From positions 471,333,650 through 471,397,649 of the forward strand of contig CM042684.1 of NCBI GenBank assembly GCA_023614405.1: a DNA stretch of 64,000 nucleotides, written 5' to 3'. Within the stretch, counting starts at the first letter, position 1; every line of letters begins with the position of its first letter. Shown in pieces: positions 46,380 through 58,404 of this stretch. This stretch comes from Avena insularis. Taxonomy: Eukaryota > Streptophyta > Magnoliopsida > Poales > Poaceae. The notes under the pieces are model-generated. The model worked only from the letters and a program-made list of their open reading frames with translations, did no database searches and was not told the DNA's origin. Both the position numbers and the translations under genes were made by a program.

Positions 46380-48604
46380 CGGAAGAGAAGAACATCAATA
46401 AAATATCTACCAAGTAAAGGTACCTGAGAGGGCCTTGGCGACTGAGAACAGTTGCTCTTCGAACAACTTCTCCCTGGCCGCAAAGGAGGCACGCAGATCC
46501 TCTTCGCGCTTCTAGGCTTCGTCACGAGCCGCGATTGCCTCACACGCCTTTACAGTGTGGCCAGTTTCTCCAACGTATCGACATCACGCAAGAAAGCATT
46601 ATGCTCAGCTACAGGCCAAATTCGCCATCACCGATTATACCAAAATACAGAGAAGACGAAAAGAATAAAGTATAGAACACTCACTCTCAACCACGCGGTG
46701 ACGCATCTCCAGCATCGCATGCTGGCGACCTATCTCCATCACCTGCTCCGCCACCTACGCAGCCTCCTTTACAAGGAACTGTCGCGCAAAACAAGGAGTC
46801 AGCAGAAGGCAACAAAGGGCGTTGACTGCCAAATTATAAAAAAAAAAGAGAAAGATATACTTACATGGTCCTCCAGCGACTCCGAAGAAGATTGCTGAAC
46901 CATCATCCGAGCTACTACTCGATGCTCCCCTACGTGAGGAGAGCTCGAAGAATTGTGCCGAGGGGTCAGCCGAGGAGAAGGAGCACGCTCGACCTCTATC
47001 TTGGCCTTTGAGGTCGCGACTCGTGATTCCTTCAAAAATTCGACGTCGCCAGACGATGACGACGCCTCTTGACTGCAAGATAAAATCCGCACTCAGAAAG
47101 GGCAAACTCCAGGGCAAAGCCAACAAGAAGAAAACAAGTGAAGAACGAATGCACTAGCAAACTTACCAGTCAAATCTGTCAAGATCAAATGTTGCCTCCG
47201 TCGACTCCGACGAAGACTCCTTGGGCAATCACATCTTCTTGCGAGAAGACGGTGCCACAGCCCTCACAGGAACATCGGGAATTGGCGACTCGCAACCAAA
47301 CAGCCGCCCTAGAGTGGAAGGAGTCGACGCTGTGAATCCTCGCCACGCTAACGCCATGCAGTATCCGACTCTGACTCGGGGCTTCTTCTTCCACATCGGA
47401 AGGGACAATGACTCGACCGGGTCCTCTTCCAAAGCTTCACGAGGAATGATCCCTCGTGGAGGGGAGGCATGCAAGGCAACACCGCCACTCCCCGCATACA
47501 AAAAGTAAAACAGATAAGCAAATGTAAGACTTAATCGAGAAAATACACTACTACGTAGCACAAGCATACCTCAGGAGGAGGATTCGAAGCATCGAAAGGA
47601 GGAACGACTGGCTCATTCGGAAGCACATCCTTGAGGGTATACTTTGTGACCAGTCGCACCCTCTTATCTACCTCACTCGTGGACATGCCATCGGCAGACA
47701 TGCGAGTGGGATCATCAGCGCCACCCCATTGGAACATGGGATGGACCCTGGCCTGGAGAGGCTGGACGCGACGACGCAGCCAAGTCCTGACAAGGGCGCA
47801 GCCTCCCTCTTCTGCGCCTATGCAACTTTCGAGGTCGCAGACGCGCTGATATAACACGTCTGTCTCCGCAAGTTCGGAAGGCATGATCACGTTCTTCCAA
47901 GAACGCATCTTCTTGCAGGGAGTCACGGGATCGAAGGGCGCGAGTACAAAGTGCTCGTCCTTGGCCTTCTGGTCGCGCACATAAAACCATCTGTCCCTCC
48001 ATCCCTGGACGGACTTGGTGAGCTTGATATCGAAGTAGGTGGCGGATGGGTCAACATGGATTCCGCAACCACCTACGTCATAAACTAAAGAGCCAGATGC
48101 GGACTGACGCTTCAATTTAAAAATGCGTTTGAAAAGACCAAAGTGCGGCTCGATTCCGAGCCAGCACTCGTAGAGAGTGATGAAACAAGTGATGTGGAGG
48201 AGAGAATTTGAGGACAGCTGATGGAGCTGGAGCCCATAGAAACACAAAAGACCCCGAAGAAAGGGGTGAAGAGGCAAGGAAAGACCGCGAATGATGAATG
48301 CAAGAAACATCACTCGATAACCAGCGGGAGGCACAGGAACGGTCTCACCACTGGGGACGCGCGAATCGGCGACTGCTGCAGAAATCACTCCGTCTTGGCG
48401 AAGAAGACGGAGATCTGACGCCTTGATGATAGAGGGGCGCCATGCGCCATTTGTCATGCGGGTACCCGCGACCTTCTTCTTCCTGGCGGCGGCGGCACTG
48501 GCGTCAAGCAAGATGAGCCACCTTCTTCTTCTGCGCCGAGGGTGGCCATGAATCAACGGCAGCGCCTCCTTTCTTCTTCCCCATTGCGCGGTGGCGATGA
48601 GAGC
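46380..48604 (-). pseudogene. Spliced antisense gene of the putative gypsy-type transposon family
   Basis: Coding on the minus strand, opposite to the surrounding gypsy-type LTRs. The protein likely begins MGKKKGGAAVDSW near 48582; a frameshift near 48505 joins it to a long frame (to 47571) with a central LPLHPFLRGLLCFYGLQLHQ region. This region is typical of grass proteins annotated as putative gypsy-type transposon (Transposase_28). A splice donor (gag|gtatgc) lies at 47571. A second exon (about 47490-47165) has a stop at about 47229 and ends at ct|ggtaag. A third exon (about 47083-46876; cag acceptor, gtaagt donor) is Ser-rich. More exons may run to 46380, where the BARE-like element cuts in. 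The function is unknown. The frameshift and stop make it a likely pseudogene in this copy. Confidence 0.65.
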
Positions 48605-48718
48605 GAAGAAAATAGCTAGGGAACGAACGGAGCTGGTCCAGCGTCGTGGAGAAGATGGGCGCAGAGGAAAGCAGGAAAGCACAGGGCAATGGCGATGGCA
48701 GCAAGGAAGAAAGAACAC

Positions 48719-50010
48719 AGATGGGAAATTACCGCCGCGACATCGCTACTTAACCCCTGGAAGATGCAATCCAACGGCTGACACAAACCTTATTGGACGC
48801 GTGGCACGCATCGCGTAGGACACGTGGAGAAGAGGAAGCGCGAACCGTCCCCCCACTTCTACCATTACACGCGGAAATCGAGAAGGCACAGTTAAAAATA
48901 AGATTACGCACGCCCAGTCAAATCAAAGTCAGAAAGTGGGGCCCATCGCTCGTCATGTCCCGATCGCTCACGCGGGCAATTAAGGTCATACAAGCGTCAG
49001 CACTGACGTCATCAAGGCTGTGCAGTGGAGAACTTCGACTATTTTAGTCCTTGCTGGAGTCTTCGACTCCACCAAGCACTCGGGGGCTACTCCCATAGGG
49101 AGCGCTGGCCGCGCCCTCTACGACTTTTCTTTTTCTTGTTGCAGGAACATGGACAATCACAAAAGCAAACCCAACCACTCGAAACACAGTTCGATTATGA
49201 ACATGGGTTACTCCCATAGGGAGCGCCGGAAACAAGCAGGCAAAAGACGACAGCAGTCGCGAAAATATTTTAACCGCCTGAGTCATCGACTGAAACAAGC
49301 AGGCAAAAGACGACAGCAGTCGTGAAAGTGTTTTAGTACCTGCCTGGGTCATCAACTGAACAAGCAAGCAAAAGACGACAGCAGTCGCAAAAGTTTTTAG
49401 TCCCTACCTGAGTCTTCGACTCAACCAGGCACTCGGGATTACTCCATAGGATACTGGTCGCGCACCCTATGATTATTTGAACAAAAAACTGTGTGTTGAT
49501 AAAATCCACACTCGAAACTCATGGCGACACCGCCTCATAATTTCCCCCCTATAAAGAGACTGTGTCTACTGGGTTACTCGAATCGTCTCCGCGATGATAA
49601 AATTCGGATGCCGCGCCTACGGCGTGAAGGTAAGACCTGAATAAGGCCTGGCAACGCATTTAATCACTAATCAGAACATATCCGTGCCCACGTGCACGAT
49701 GAACATGCCTTGACGGACGCGTCAAGTGCTCACACCCATATAACTGGAATTCGACTCTTGTAAGACCTCCGCGGCCTGAGTCGAATTACACTAGCACTTT
49801 TCCGGATTCGAGTCCGGGGACTCGAATTCGAGTAGATTGCGTTGTTTCACCCTAAGGTGGTTAACTGATACCGATACTTCGGTTATATCAGGCACGTATA
49901 TCAACAATCCCTATGACACAAATAAAGGCAATCGAAATATACTCATTTAGGCACTCGAAGGCTTCTAAAGTCCCCAAATAATCTGCGATTCCACCGACAC
50001 TCGGGGCTAT
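48719..50010. other. Gypsy-type internal non-coding region
   Basis: It holds the likely promoter side of the antisense gene and a 63-bp tandem repeat (49229-49421). The phrases actcgggg and cccatagggagcgc recur. A G-rich tract ending tcggggctatc just before 50011 is the likely polypurine tract. Confidence 0.5.
49229..49421. repeat. 63-66 bp tandem repeat, three copies
   Basis: Copies start at 49229, 49292 and 49358 with gaa(a)caagcaggcaaaagacg and end with a tgagtcatcgact-type phrase. Confidence 0.85.
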
Positions 50011-50496
50011 CGACATGGGTATACCCTACAGTACTGAGCTTGGTATATACGGCCCAAATACATACAGGCCCACGGTGTCGCCAAGGCCCGGATGGAGGGA
50101 CTCGAGTAACCTACGGACTCTCGATTGCTTGAAGGACAAGAAGAAACTAAAGATAGAAAGTTTGAAGGGGAAAACACTAACCTGTAACCGACTTGACCTG
50201 CTACCCGAGACCTAGCCTATCTATATAAAGGCTAGGAGGGGGCGGCGAGGAGGACACACGCAACCCTAGTTTCCACAACCCTCGCCAGATTGCATCTGCG
50301 CACCATTATAACTTTCGACTCCCTCGATAATTCCACGAGCTGACAAGCAGGAGTAGGGACCTCTACGAGGCCTGAACCTGGGTAAATCCTTTGTCCCCTG
50401 TGTGCTTGTTTGCTAGCCGTAGATGTCTCCAGCGCTCCCTCCTTCTCTAAAACCCAAGTCCATAACAATGGGCATTGACGAGTTAAACCCTCGTCA
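50011..50496 (+). repeat. 3' LTR of the gypsy-type element
   Basis: It matches 23470-23958; its first base pair is CG rather than TG, and it ends AAACCCTCGTCA. Confidence 0.88.
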
Positions 50497-50501
50497 CCTC
50501 C
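50497..50501. repeat. Target-site duplication CCTCC (right)
   Basis: It matches 23465-23469 outside the left LTR. Confidence 0.75.
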
Positions 50502-50593
50502 CTTGTCAGTTATGGTCGGTGTCAGTTATGGTCGGTCCATCGTAACGTTTTCTTATGAATATTTCAATTGTTCCTGTGAAAACGGTGAGGGAT

Positions 50594-50886
50594 CGTGTGA
50601 TTCAAAGGAATTTTATAGGAGTTTTGAAGGATTTTAATCCTTAGGAAAAAAAATTTTGTGCATCGTTTGATCCGTAGGATTAGATCTTTAGGAATTTTTT
50701 CCATAGGATTGCATTGCACTATATTTTGGAAGAATATTTCCATCCACCCAAACTTCTTGTTACAATTTATTTGTCTTTCCTGTGATTCAAACACTCCTTC
50801 AAGAAAAAATCTTATAGGCTCCAAATCTATTCAACTGGATAGGACATATTCCTGCATTTTTCCTATCCTACGAATCAAACAAGCCT
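50594..50886. mobile_element. MITE-like element
   Basis: The left end (gtgtgattcaaaggaatttt) and the reverse complement of the right end (gtttgattcgtaggatagga) are similar, and further copies of tttgatccgtaggat lie inside. This fits a small non-autonomous DNA element common in wheat-group genomes. The ends are not sharp and no clear TSD was read. Confidence 0.5.
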
Positions 50887-51564
50887 TAGTAGATTTGTAG
50901 ATACTTCCATAGCGATTTATAGATGGAAAAAGAATTTTGTACTAATAGAAAATGGTGGCTTAAAGTGGACTAGTAGTACATTTTAGAGCCATAATTAAAC
51001 CAAAATTGCTTTGGACAAGTCGACTGATTATACTTTATTAGTTTGAGAAAAATAAATAAAAAATGCAGGCCTACACTGGAATGTTCTTCCAGAGCCCAAA
51101 TTAACATTGAGGGCCACACGAAAAGATCATTTTCCATAGGGGTCAGAATTTTTTCTCAAATTCCACCGGAAAAGAGTATTCTCAGGTCATTGTAATCAAC
51201 ATGCAGATGAGATATGCAAAAACAATCTGATCAACCATAACCTGAATTCCATGCTTCGAGAAAAACCATATCCTGATTTCGTGATGAGCAAAACGAAAGC
51301 TATGAGAACTTAACACAAGAAGGTACGATTACATTATATAGAGGAGATAATTATGTCTTCAAACAGTGCACTGTTCAAACTGTTCCATCCAAATTGCCGG
51401 TGGAATGCAGCCAATATTCGGCAGGTGTGCACTTTAATCAAACCCCATCCGTTCGTTTTGCCAAGAAAAAGGTTCAGGGAGCGCATCGGCAAATGGAAAC
51501 AACCCAGAACTGTCCCAGAATTTCACCAAAATGAGAGTTCATGTCTTTCAGTGCCACCGCCAAC

Positions 51565-54500
51565 TTAGTTGTCAGTCAATTTAAAGGCACCTGCAATGCA
51601 AAAGAGTAGAGAAAGTTTAGCAGAAATACCAGAACACAATACTTCTCTAAAATGCTAGCCGAGCAAGTCAGCAATCATATGTCTGTTTCGTAAACCTCTA
51701 ATCAAAGGCAGCAGAAATTTACAGCAAGGGTTACTGCTCATTGTGGAGAAAATAAACAGCAAAGTTACTGGGTAAGATATACTGTAACAAAATATCCCTT
51801 TACTTCGGTCTTTATATGGTGATAACACTTCAGTATAGTGTCTAGTGCAGGATACTGTAAAGCTTATCAATGTCAACCTCAAAGGAAAAAAAAAGCTTAT
51901 CAATGTGAAAAGGACTGTACCAAGCCTTGAAGACTGATGAGTAAAGAGCATATGCAAGCAGCATGCATTATATTATTCCCGTAACAAATGTAGCAATCTC
52001 CATGATGTAATGTGTCACAGTTTGAGTATACCATCCAGAAATAAGACACCGTCATATTCTTGTAGCCACATATAATTCAATTACTCAACACGATTCAACT
52101 AAACGACTTGGAATAAAGGTAAAAACAATATTGCAGTATAAATATTGGACAATTTAGATAACCAGTTCAATAATGACCTATAAAAATGATAAATAGTCCA
52201 AAACTACTTGTTCAAACACACATTGCAAGGGCGGTATAAGAGGAATGAAGAATCATGAAATGGAAAAAAATGAGATATAACCAGACATTGAATGACAACA
52301 GAAGGTTATCCAAACAATAAAGAGTTACTCAAGCAAAAATAACACACATAAGTTAGCATGGTCACAATTTTCTAGTCTCTGTCTACACGGACCAGCATAT
52401 AAATAAAGTCCTCATTTTACAATTGGCGTGCTTGCTTGAAAGGGTTCCTTCAATTATGATACACATACAAGAACTCTTAAAATAGTGACACGGAACAACA
52501 AGAGCAGTATATGCTTGTTAATTGTGTCAACAATTGAATTGGAAAACACAGTTTAGATATTTAAAAAGGTAATTGTGTTGATACACGTTAATAATAATTA
52601 AATAAGCAAAAGCATTTTTGCATGATAGACAATCGCATATATACCACTGCAAACAACAAAATACACCAGATTGTCTAGTAACACCAAATCCACGTCTGAT
52701 AAAACTGCTAATAATGGTCAATTTACTTCAGAAATGCTTGAGCATATGTGCAATAACTACAGTTGGTCTATCAGCAAGATAATCCATGCTAGACAATCTG
52801 CAAAAATCGCCCTAACATCTACTTGATAATAATTCAAATTTGATAATAACAGTCAATTTACAGTATGCTTAGTTGGTAAGAAATAGCAACATACATCACT
52901 TCAGTCTTTATTAGGTGATAACATTTCAGGATAGTAATTAGTGAAAGACAAAATCTTATTATGGTGAAAAGGCAATCCTGGTATTTCAGTAGAACAGAGT
53001 CAACAGACTATGTAACAGATCACAAAAAAAGAATGTAATAACCATATATTGAGCACTGAAGACAGTACGAGAAAATAACATATTCAACCAGCATCCTCTA
53101 TTCCACTGAAAAAATGCAGCATGCTTAACGTGCATCAGTTTAAGCATACACCCATAAACGAAAACCCCATTATATTTTTATTTTCTCACAGACATGGCCC
53201 ATATGCAAATAAAAATGATATAACTAAAAGAGTTCAAATTAAGGATAACAATAGTATCGTACTCCAATATAAGTTGGAGATTAAGATAAATAGCTCAACA
53301 TAATGACTTGGAAGTTGGAAACATGACCAAAGCTACTTGTTTCTTCAAGTAACACAAGTCATACAAGAGAAATGCATAATCATAAACACAAGAAAAAACG
53401 AGACATGTCCAATATATGACAAGCAAAGAGTGCCTAAAAAAGAAGAGTTTAAGAGAAAGTACCAGAGATAAGTTAGCTAGCACACTTCAAATTTTCTGAT
53501 CTCTGTCTACACGAACCAGCATGCCTGCCAAAGTGTTCCTTTTGGAAGTCGCCTTCTTGCTCGAAAGGGTTCCTTCAATTATGTTTATATGTAGAACTTA
53601 GTTACAGCCAATATTGAATTTAAAAACAGTTTAGGCATTTAACAAGACAACTGCATAGGTATACGTTGGCAAGCCCCTTTGCATCATAACAAATGTCAGA
53701 ATCACATAGAAATGCATCAAAGAAAATTCAGATTTTTTAGCAATGCCAAGTTCCACCTTCAGTGCTGCAATATTGTAAAATAAACTTTCTGTTAACAGCC
53801 AATTTACTTCAGAAGACTATGAGCCTATGGCCAACGAAAGTCTCAACAATATTTGAGATACCACTGATGACAGATGAATCATTCGTTTCAGAATCTTCAA
53901 TACAAACACAATCGGTTTCTATCAACAAAACAATCCATCCTATGCACAGGGTTCTAAACATGATTTCAAAAGCAATGTACTCAAATACATCTGCAATCTA
54001 ACAATTATATCAACGCAGACATGAGGGCTTTAATAACCAACGTGTCAAACCTACTGCCAATAATGGCCAATTTATTTCAGAAGTCTTTGAGCCTACCGGC
54101 AATGCTAGTCTTCACAATATTTATCGAACCAGTTCATTGGCAATAAGAATGTTGTCAGTGATTCTTCCGCCCTTAAAGAAGGCTTGATTGGCTTCCAGAG
54201 ATGATATTAGCCAGCAAGCCCAGAGTGAGGATTTTTAAGGTACCACTGATGATACATGACTCACTAGTTTTAGATACTTCAATGCAAATAGCAACTGCAA
54301 TTGGTTTCTATAAGCAAGACAATTCATGCTATGCACAAGGTTCTAAACACATGATTTCAAAAGCAATGTAAACAAATACATCTGCAAGATAACAATTATA
54401 CCAGAGAAAACATGAGCGCTTCAATATCTAACGTATCTCAAACCTAATACCAAAAATGGTCAATTTATTTCAGAAGTCTATGGGCCTATGGGCAACAAAA

Positions 54501-56338
54501 GTCTCTAACATGTGAGATACTACTGATGATAGATGAATCATTTGTTTCAGAAACTTCAATACAAATACACTTGGTTTCTATCATCAATCATCATATGCAC
54601 AATGTTCCAAGCACATGATTTCAAAAGAAATATAAACAAATACATCTGCAATCTAACAATTATACCAGAGGAAACATGATTCATATGCACAATGTTCCAA
54701 GCACATGATTTCAAAACAAATATATCTGCAATCTAACAATTATACCAGAGAAAACATGAGGGTTTAATATCAAACGTATCAAACTTACTGGTAATGCCGG
54801 TCAATTATATTAGAAGTCTATGAGCAATAGTAAGTTCCCACAACAAGATATCACTGATAAAAGATGTATCACTCGTTTCAGAAACTCCAATTCACATACA
54901 ATTGGTTTCTACCAATCCACAAAATAATTCATGCCACACACAAGTTTCGAAGCACACGATTTCAAAAGCAATGTAAACAAATACATGTGCAGTCTAACAA
55001 TTATAACGCAGCAAACATGAGTGCTTCAATATCCAAAGTAACAGACAAGCATGCTAAAGAAGCTTAGATATATACAGTACCTGCACATGGGATATGGCTT
55101 GATTCAAGCCAAGTCGGGAGCATGCACGGCACAAGGAAACCAGAGTGGCACAAGGTTTGACAGCCGATGCTTTCCGGAAGATAACACCCTCCCAAGTTTT
55201 CCCCCTTAGCCATGTCCATAACATAAACCATGCGAGGACCATAGTTGAGGAACACATAGTTGGCCCTCAATGGATCGATGAAAGCAATCCGCGGTATTTG
55301 GTGTTCTAACTGTTCGAAACCTTGGGGCAAGACCGTGGTCGCTTTTATCTTGTACTCCAGCGTCCAGGAACTGCCCTTGTCGTCGAGCGAAAAAGAGCTG
55401 ACCACGAACGGATTCATGGTGTTGGACACCTCGACGTAGCGCAGCTTCCCCTCGCTGACCCCGACACGCCTGTACCTGCCCAGCGTCGGAGTCCCCACCA
55501 TGCCAACCAGGTCAGGCAGCACGCTGCCCTGGGGCAGCTCGACGAAGCGATAGTCTGGCTGGTCGCTGAACGGGTCGACGGAGCAGACGCCCCAGCTCAC
55601 GTCGACCCACCACAGGCGGCCGCCGAAGGCCACGACCTCGTGCTTGAGGTCTGTGTGCATCACCCGCCCGGCCGGTGTCGTGGACGGGCCGACCAGCTCC
55701 TGCTCGTCCCACTCCCCTGTTTCGGACAGAAACCGGCGCACGACTCTGCTGCGGCTCCCGAATTCCCCGCAGGTGCCGCGGCTGATCTGAGCGACCACGT
55801 ACATGTCAGGCGGGCCGTGGGAGCCATCGGAGGACTGGGTGAGCAGGCCGAAGGGCGTGCCCGTCTTCGCGACGTCCGTGTCTGGGGCAGGGAGGCGGAA
55901 CAGCTGGCCGCTGAGAGGGTTGCAGACGAAGCGCGACACGTCCGGTTCGACGAAGCCGTCGCGCGTCTCGAACTCGTTTAGCCAGCTGTGGCGGATGCTG
56001 CCGATGACCGGAGCCAGGTCGCGGCTGTCGGCGAAGTCGAGGAGGAGGAGGCCGTCGGAGCTCGCGGCGCGGACGGTGCCGTCGAGGAAGTCCGTGGCGT
56101 CGCCGTCGGGGTCGACGAGGTGGGCAGGGACGGAGAGCTGCGAGACCAGCGGGTCCTCGAGGTCGAGGGACGCGCGCGCGCCCGGCGACGGCGGCCCTGA
56201 CGCGTCCACCGCCAGCTTGTTGTAGAGGATGGCGCAAGGAGGGCGAGAGGGCGAGGGCGAGGCCGCCGCGGCCGTACAGAGGGAGCGTCGGAGAGGGACG
56301 CAGACGGCGCCGGCGAGGCGTCGGAGAAGGAGGGACAT
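51565..56338 (-). CDS. DUF1618 family protein, probably two exons
   Basis: Exon 1 runs from the ATG at 56338 without a break. The N-terminus (MSLLLRRLAGAVCVPLRRSL) is basic and Ser/Ala-rich without acids, as in mitochondrial presequences. The rest has the spacing of Trp, Asp and Gly seen in the grass-expanded DUF1618 family (about residues 180-380; GRLWWVDVSWGVCSVDPFSD, RYVEVS). The exact molecular role of this family is unknown. Read through, it ends at 55064 (424 aa). A donor CAG|GTACTG at 55081 and a strong acceptor TTTTGCATTGCAG|GT at 51591 would instead give a 3490-bp intron and a short last exon ending AFKLTDN with a TAA at 51565 (427 aa). Both endings are possible; the spliced one fits a plant intron well. 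No lesions were seen; this is the best candidate for a working gene in the window. Confidence 0.75.
51780..55063. repeat. Degenerate tandem duplications in the probable DUF1618 intron
   Basis: A segment of about 1.1 kb is repeated: ggtgataacacttcagtatagt near 51818 recurs near 52914, and ctctgtctacacggaccagcat near 52379 recurs near 53502. To the right, a 270-390 bp unit recurs about four times with ccaatttatttcagaagtct near 53800, 54067, 54460 and 54798. It also carries tacatctgcaatctaacaatta. No coding sequence was seen. Confidence 0.7.
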
Positions 56339-56981
56339 TTTGCTTTGGAGGAGCGGGAGCCGACGATGCTATGCGTGTGGGTACGGTGGGATGGATCGTG
56401 GGCGTTGTAATTCGTGAGCGACCTGGGAAGGGGATGGCCGTGGTGGCGAGAAGGGTCTCGAGGGAAAAAAGGAGGCTTTGGGTTTGGGTGCACATGGACT
56501 CGGTCCATTCTACCCTGACAGCTTCTGGCAAAATGAGGGGCCCCACCGAGTGTTCTTCCTTTGACCTCGGGTCATCCGGAGAAGACGACAGGAGAAGATG
56601 AGTTCAAACACGCGATGTTTCAAGACCGTTGTTTCTGTTTGCACGTCCGTGAATTTGATAAATTTACCAGTGTTAATGACTCTGATTTATTCAATGAAAT
56701 TGGGGGCTATGTGGCCAAATGAAAAAAATAGACGTTTCAAAAGAAACACACACATCGATTTACATGATTGAGTTTAAAAGAATTTATAAATTAAAGCAAA
56801 AATCCAATTTGTAAACATTCGAGTAGTACCACTCATGTGATCCAAAGACAATCCATTAAAAAAATCCTAAGATTGCCATCCTATAAAGTAACTAAAATCC
56901 AAGAAAAATAAAAATGTGACTTGTGGTTAGCAAGGGGTCCTCCAGGCATTTTAATAGAAGATTTTTAGATGTGTACAGGGA
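56339..56981. other. Upstream region of the DUF1618 gene
   Basis: It contains the likely promoter and 5' leader of the minus-strand gene (near side GC-rich, far side AT-rich). No convincing TATA box was found. No other gene is seen. Confidence 0.4.
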
Positions 56982-56994
56982 GAGTGTGGACGCT
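56982..56994. repeat. 13-bp TSD, left copy
   Basis: GAGTGTGGACGCT, identical to 58392-58404. Confidence 0.75.
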
Positions 56995-58391
56995 GAGTGA
57001 CGAATTCTATGCTCTTGGACAATGAGGGTCACTGGCAAAGCTCATGCATGGGCGTTTTCTTTCCCGGACGCCAGAGGGTCAAGGCGGCGATTGGCGGCGG
57101 CAGCGGGCGGGTCCGGCGGTGTTTCATGGCCTGGCTAAGGCGGGCGGGCGGATCCCGCACCGGAGGCGGGCGGCGTGGTCGGGGCTCCGTGGCGCCTCCT
57201 CTCGCCTCGAGGCGCTGCTGGCCCTTCTGGCACGCTGGCAGCCTTTTGCCCGCTGCAGGGCGATGGCGGCGGCGATTTCAGACGGGGTGCGCGAGGCGGA
57301 TCGCTGGCTGGCGGCGGCGACGGCGCTGCCTGTGTTTGGGCCAGCGGGCCCGATCTGGGCTAGGCGTGCCCTTTCCTTGGCTTACGGCGCGGATCCGGGC
57401 CAGGGCTCGATCTGGGCCAGCGAGCCTCGAGGAGCTAGTCGTTGCCTGGTTCTCAGGTGCTCGTGATACCGCTACCGCTCTCGACTTCGGTCCTGTAGAG
57501 CTGTGTCGGCTGCGTTCATGGCGGCATGGACGGGTCATGGGGTGTGGCTAGACCGGCGGTGGTCCGTTGGCCCGGAGAGCACATGGTGGTGGCGCTACCA
57601 CTTGGCGCGGGATTTGCAGACGACGGGTCCTCCGGTGGGCCGAGGAGTAAGGGTCTCACGCTTGGGTTGGCGGAGACGGCACTTCGCCGCAGCGGTGAAG
57701 CGGTGGGGCTTCACGAGCTGTTTAGGCTCGGCCGCCGATGAGGGCCCGGTTTGCCTCGCGCCTCATCCGTCGGCTTACGCTTTCGGCGGTGGAGGTAGTT
57801 CCTTCCAGCGTTACTGCATCGCCGACCTCGTCGAAGCCTCTCTTCGGTTGCACCAGCCTCGCAGCGTGGGTCTCGGTGAAACGACGGGGATGACTTCAAG
57901 ACCGCGGTGGCGTATGTTGGTGGGAGTCGAGATTGGTGGAGCAATCCGAAGCGTCCGTGAGTGTGGTTTTTTGAGGGGTCGGGAGAAATCCTTGTCGTCT
58001 AGACACCGACGCTGTGACGCCTGCGGGTGTCGCTGTCCTTCTTGAAGGGCATCGGGTGTATCTCTTCCCCACCTCCCGTTGCGTATCGGGGGAAACCCTA
58101 GGACCAGTCCGACAGCAAGCGTTGTCGCTGCTTCCTTCTTGGAGGTGCTTGATGATACGACGCTCAGCGCTAGGATCGTGGTGGACATTCTCCGGAGGGC
58201 GCAACGGTTGCGGGTCATTCTCGGTTTCGTTGAGCCACTATCGTCGGCTTTGTTTTCTCTTATTTTTCTTTTCTGTTTCTTTTCTCTTTCTTTATTTCTC
58301 TTTTGGGCGTTGTGCTGTCTGGCCTAGCAGCGGTCTTAATGTTGTTGGCTATATTTATATAGCTGGGCGTATGCCTGTTTCGAGGAGGAGG
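56995..58391 (+). mobile_element. 1.4-kb GC-rich insertion with 13-bp target-site duplication
   Basis: GAGTGTGGACGCT occurs directly before (56982-56994) and after (58392-58404) the element. A 13-bp TSD without inverted repeats suggests insertion by LINE-type machinery. The right end holds a CT-rich tract and ttggctatatttatatagctggg, similar in style to LINE or LINE-dependent tails. The body is very GC-rich with overlapping long frames (up to 184 codons, 56997-57551), none with a recognisable domain. It may be a non-autonomous retroelement. The TSD is clear; the class is inferred. Confidence 0.6.
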
Positions 58392-58404
58392 GAGTGTGGA
58401 CGCT
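58392..58404. repeat. 13-bp TSD, right copy
   Basis: GAGTGTGGACGCT, identical to 56982-56994. Confidence 0.75.

Larger units (their letters stand above)
23470..50496 (+). mobile_element. Gypsy-type LTR element expanded to 27 kb by nested insertions
   Basis: Two direct LTRs of 489 and 486 bp (23470-23958 and 50011-50496) flank this block, with CCTCC on both outer sides. A primer binding site follows the left LTR and a G-rich tract precedes the right one, so the element is on the plus strand. Its own internal DNA remains near the left LTR and from about 46370 to 50010. Everything between is other transposons. No gag-pol of its own could be read, so it was either non-autonomous or lost its pol. 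Confidence 0.75.

Noticed and set aside
55322..55981. 219-codon plus-strand ORF opposite the DUF1618 exon
   Set aside because: It is the antisense shadow of a GC-rich coding exon; the minus frame has the family features.
55806..56546. 246-codon minus-strand ORF overlapping the DUF1618 start
   Set aside because: Arg/Pro-rich alternative frame of the same GC-rich exon with no domain.
56997..58045. ORFs of 184 and 180 codons in the 1.4-kb insertion as a gene
   Set aside because: Several overlapping frames are open because of high GC; Arg/Gly/Ala-rich composition and no motif.
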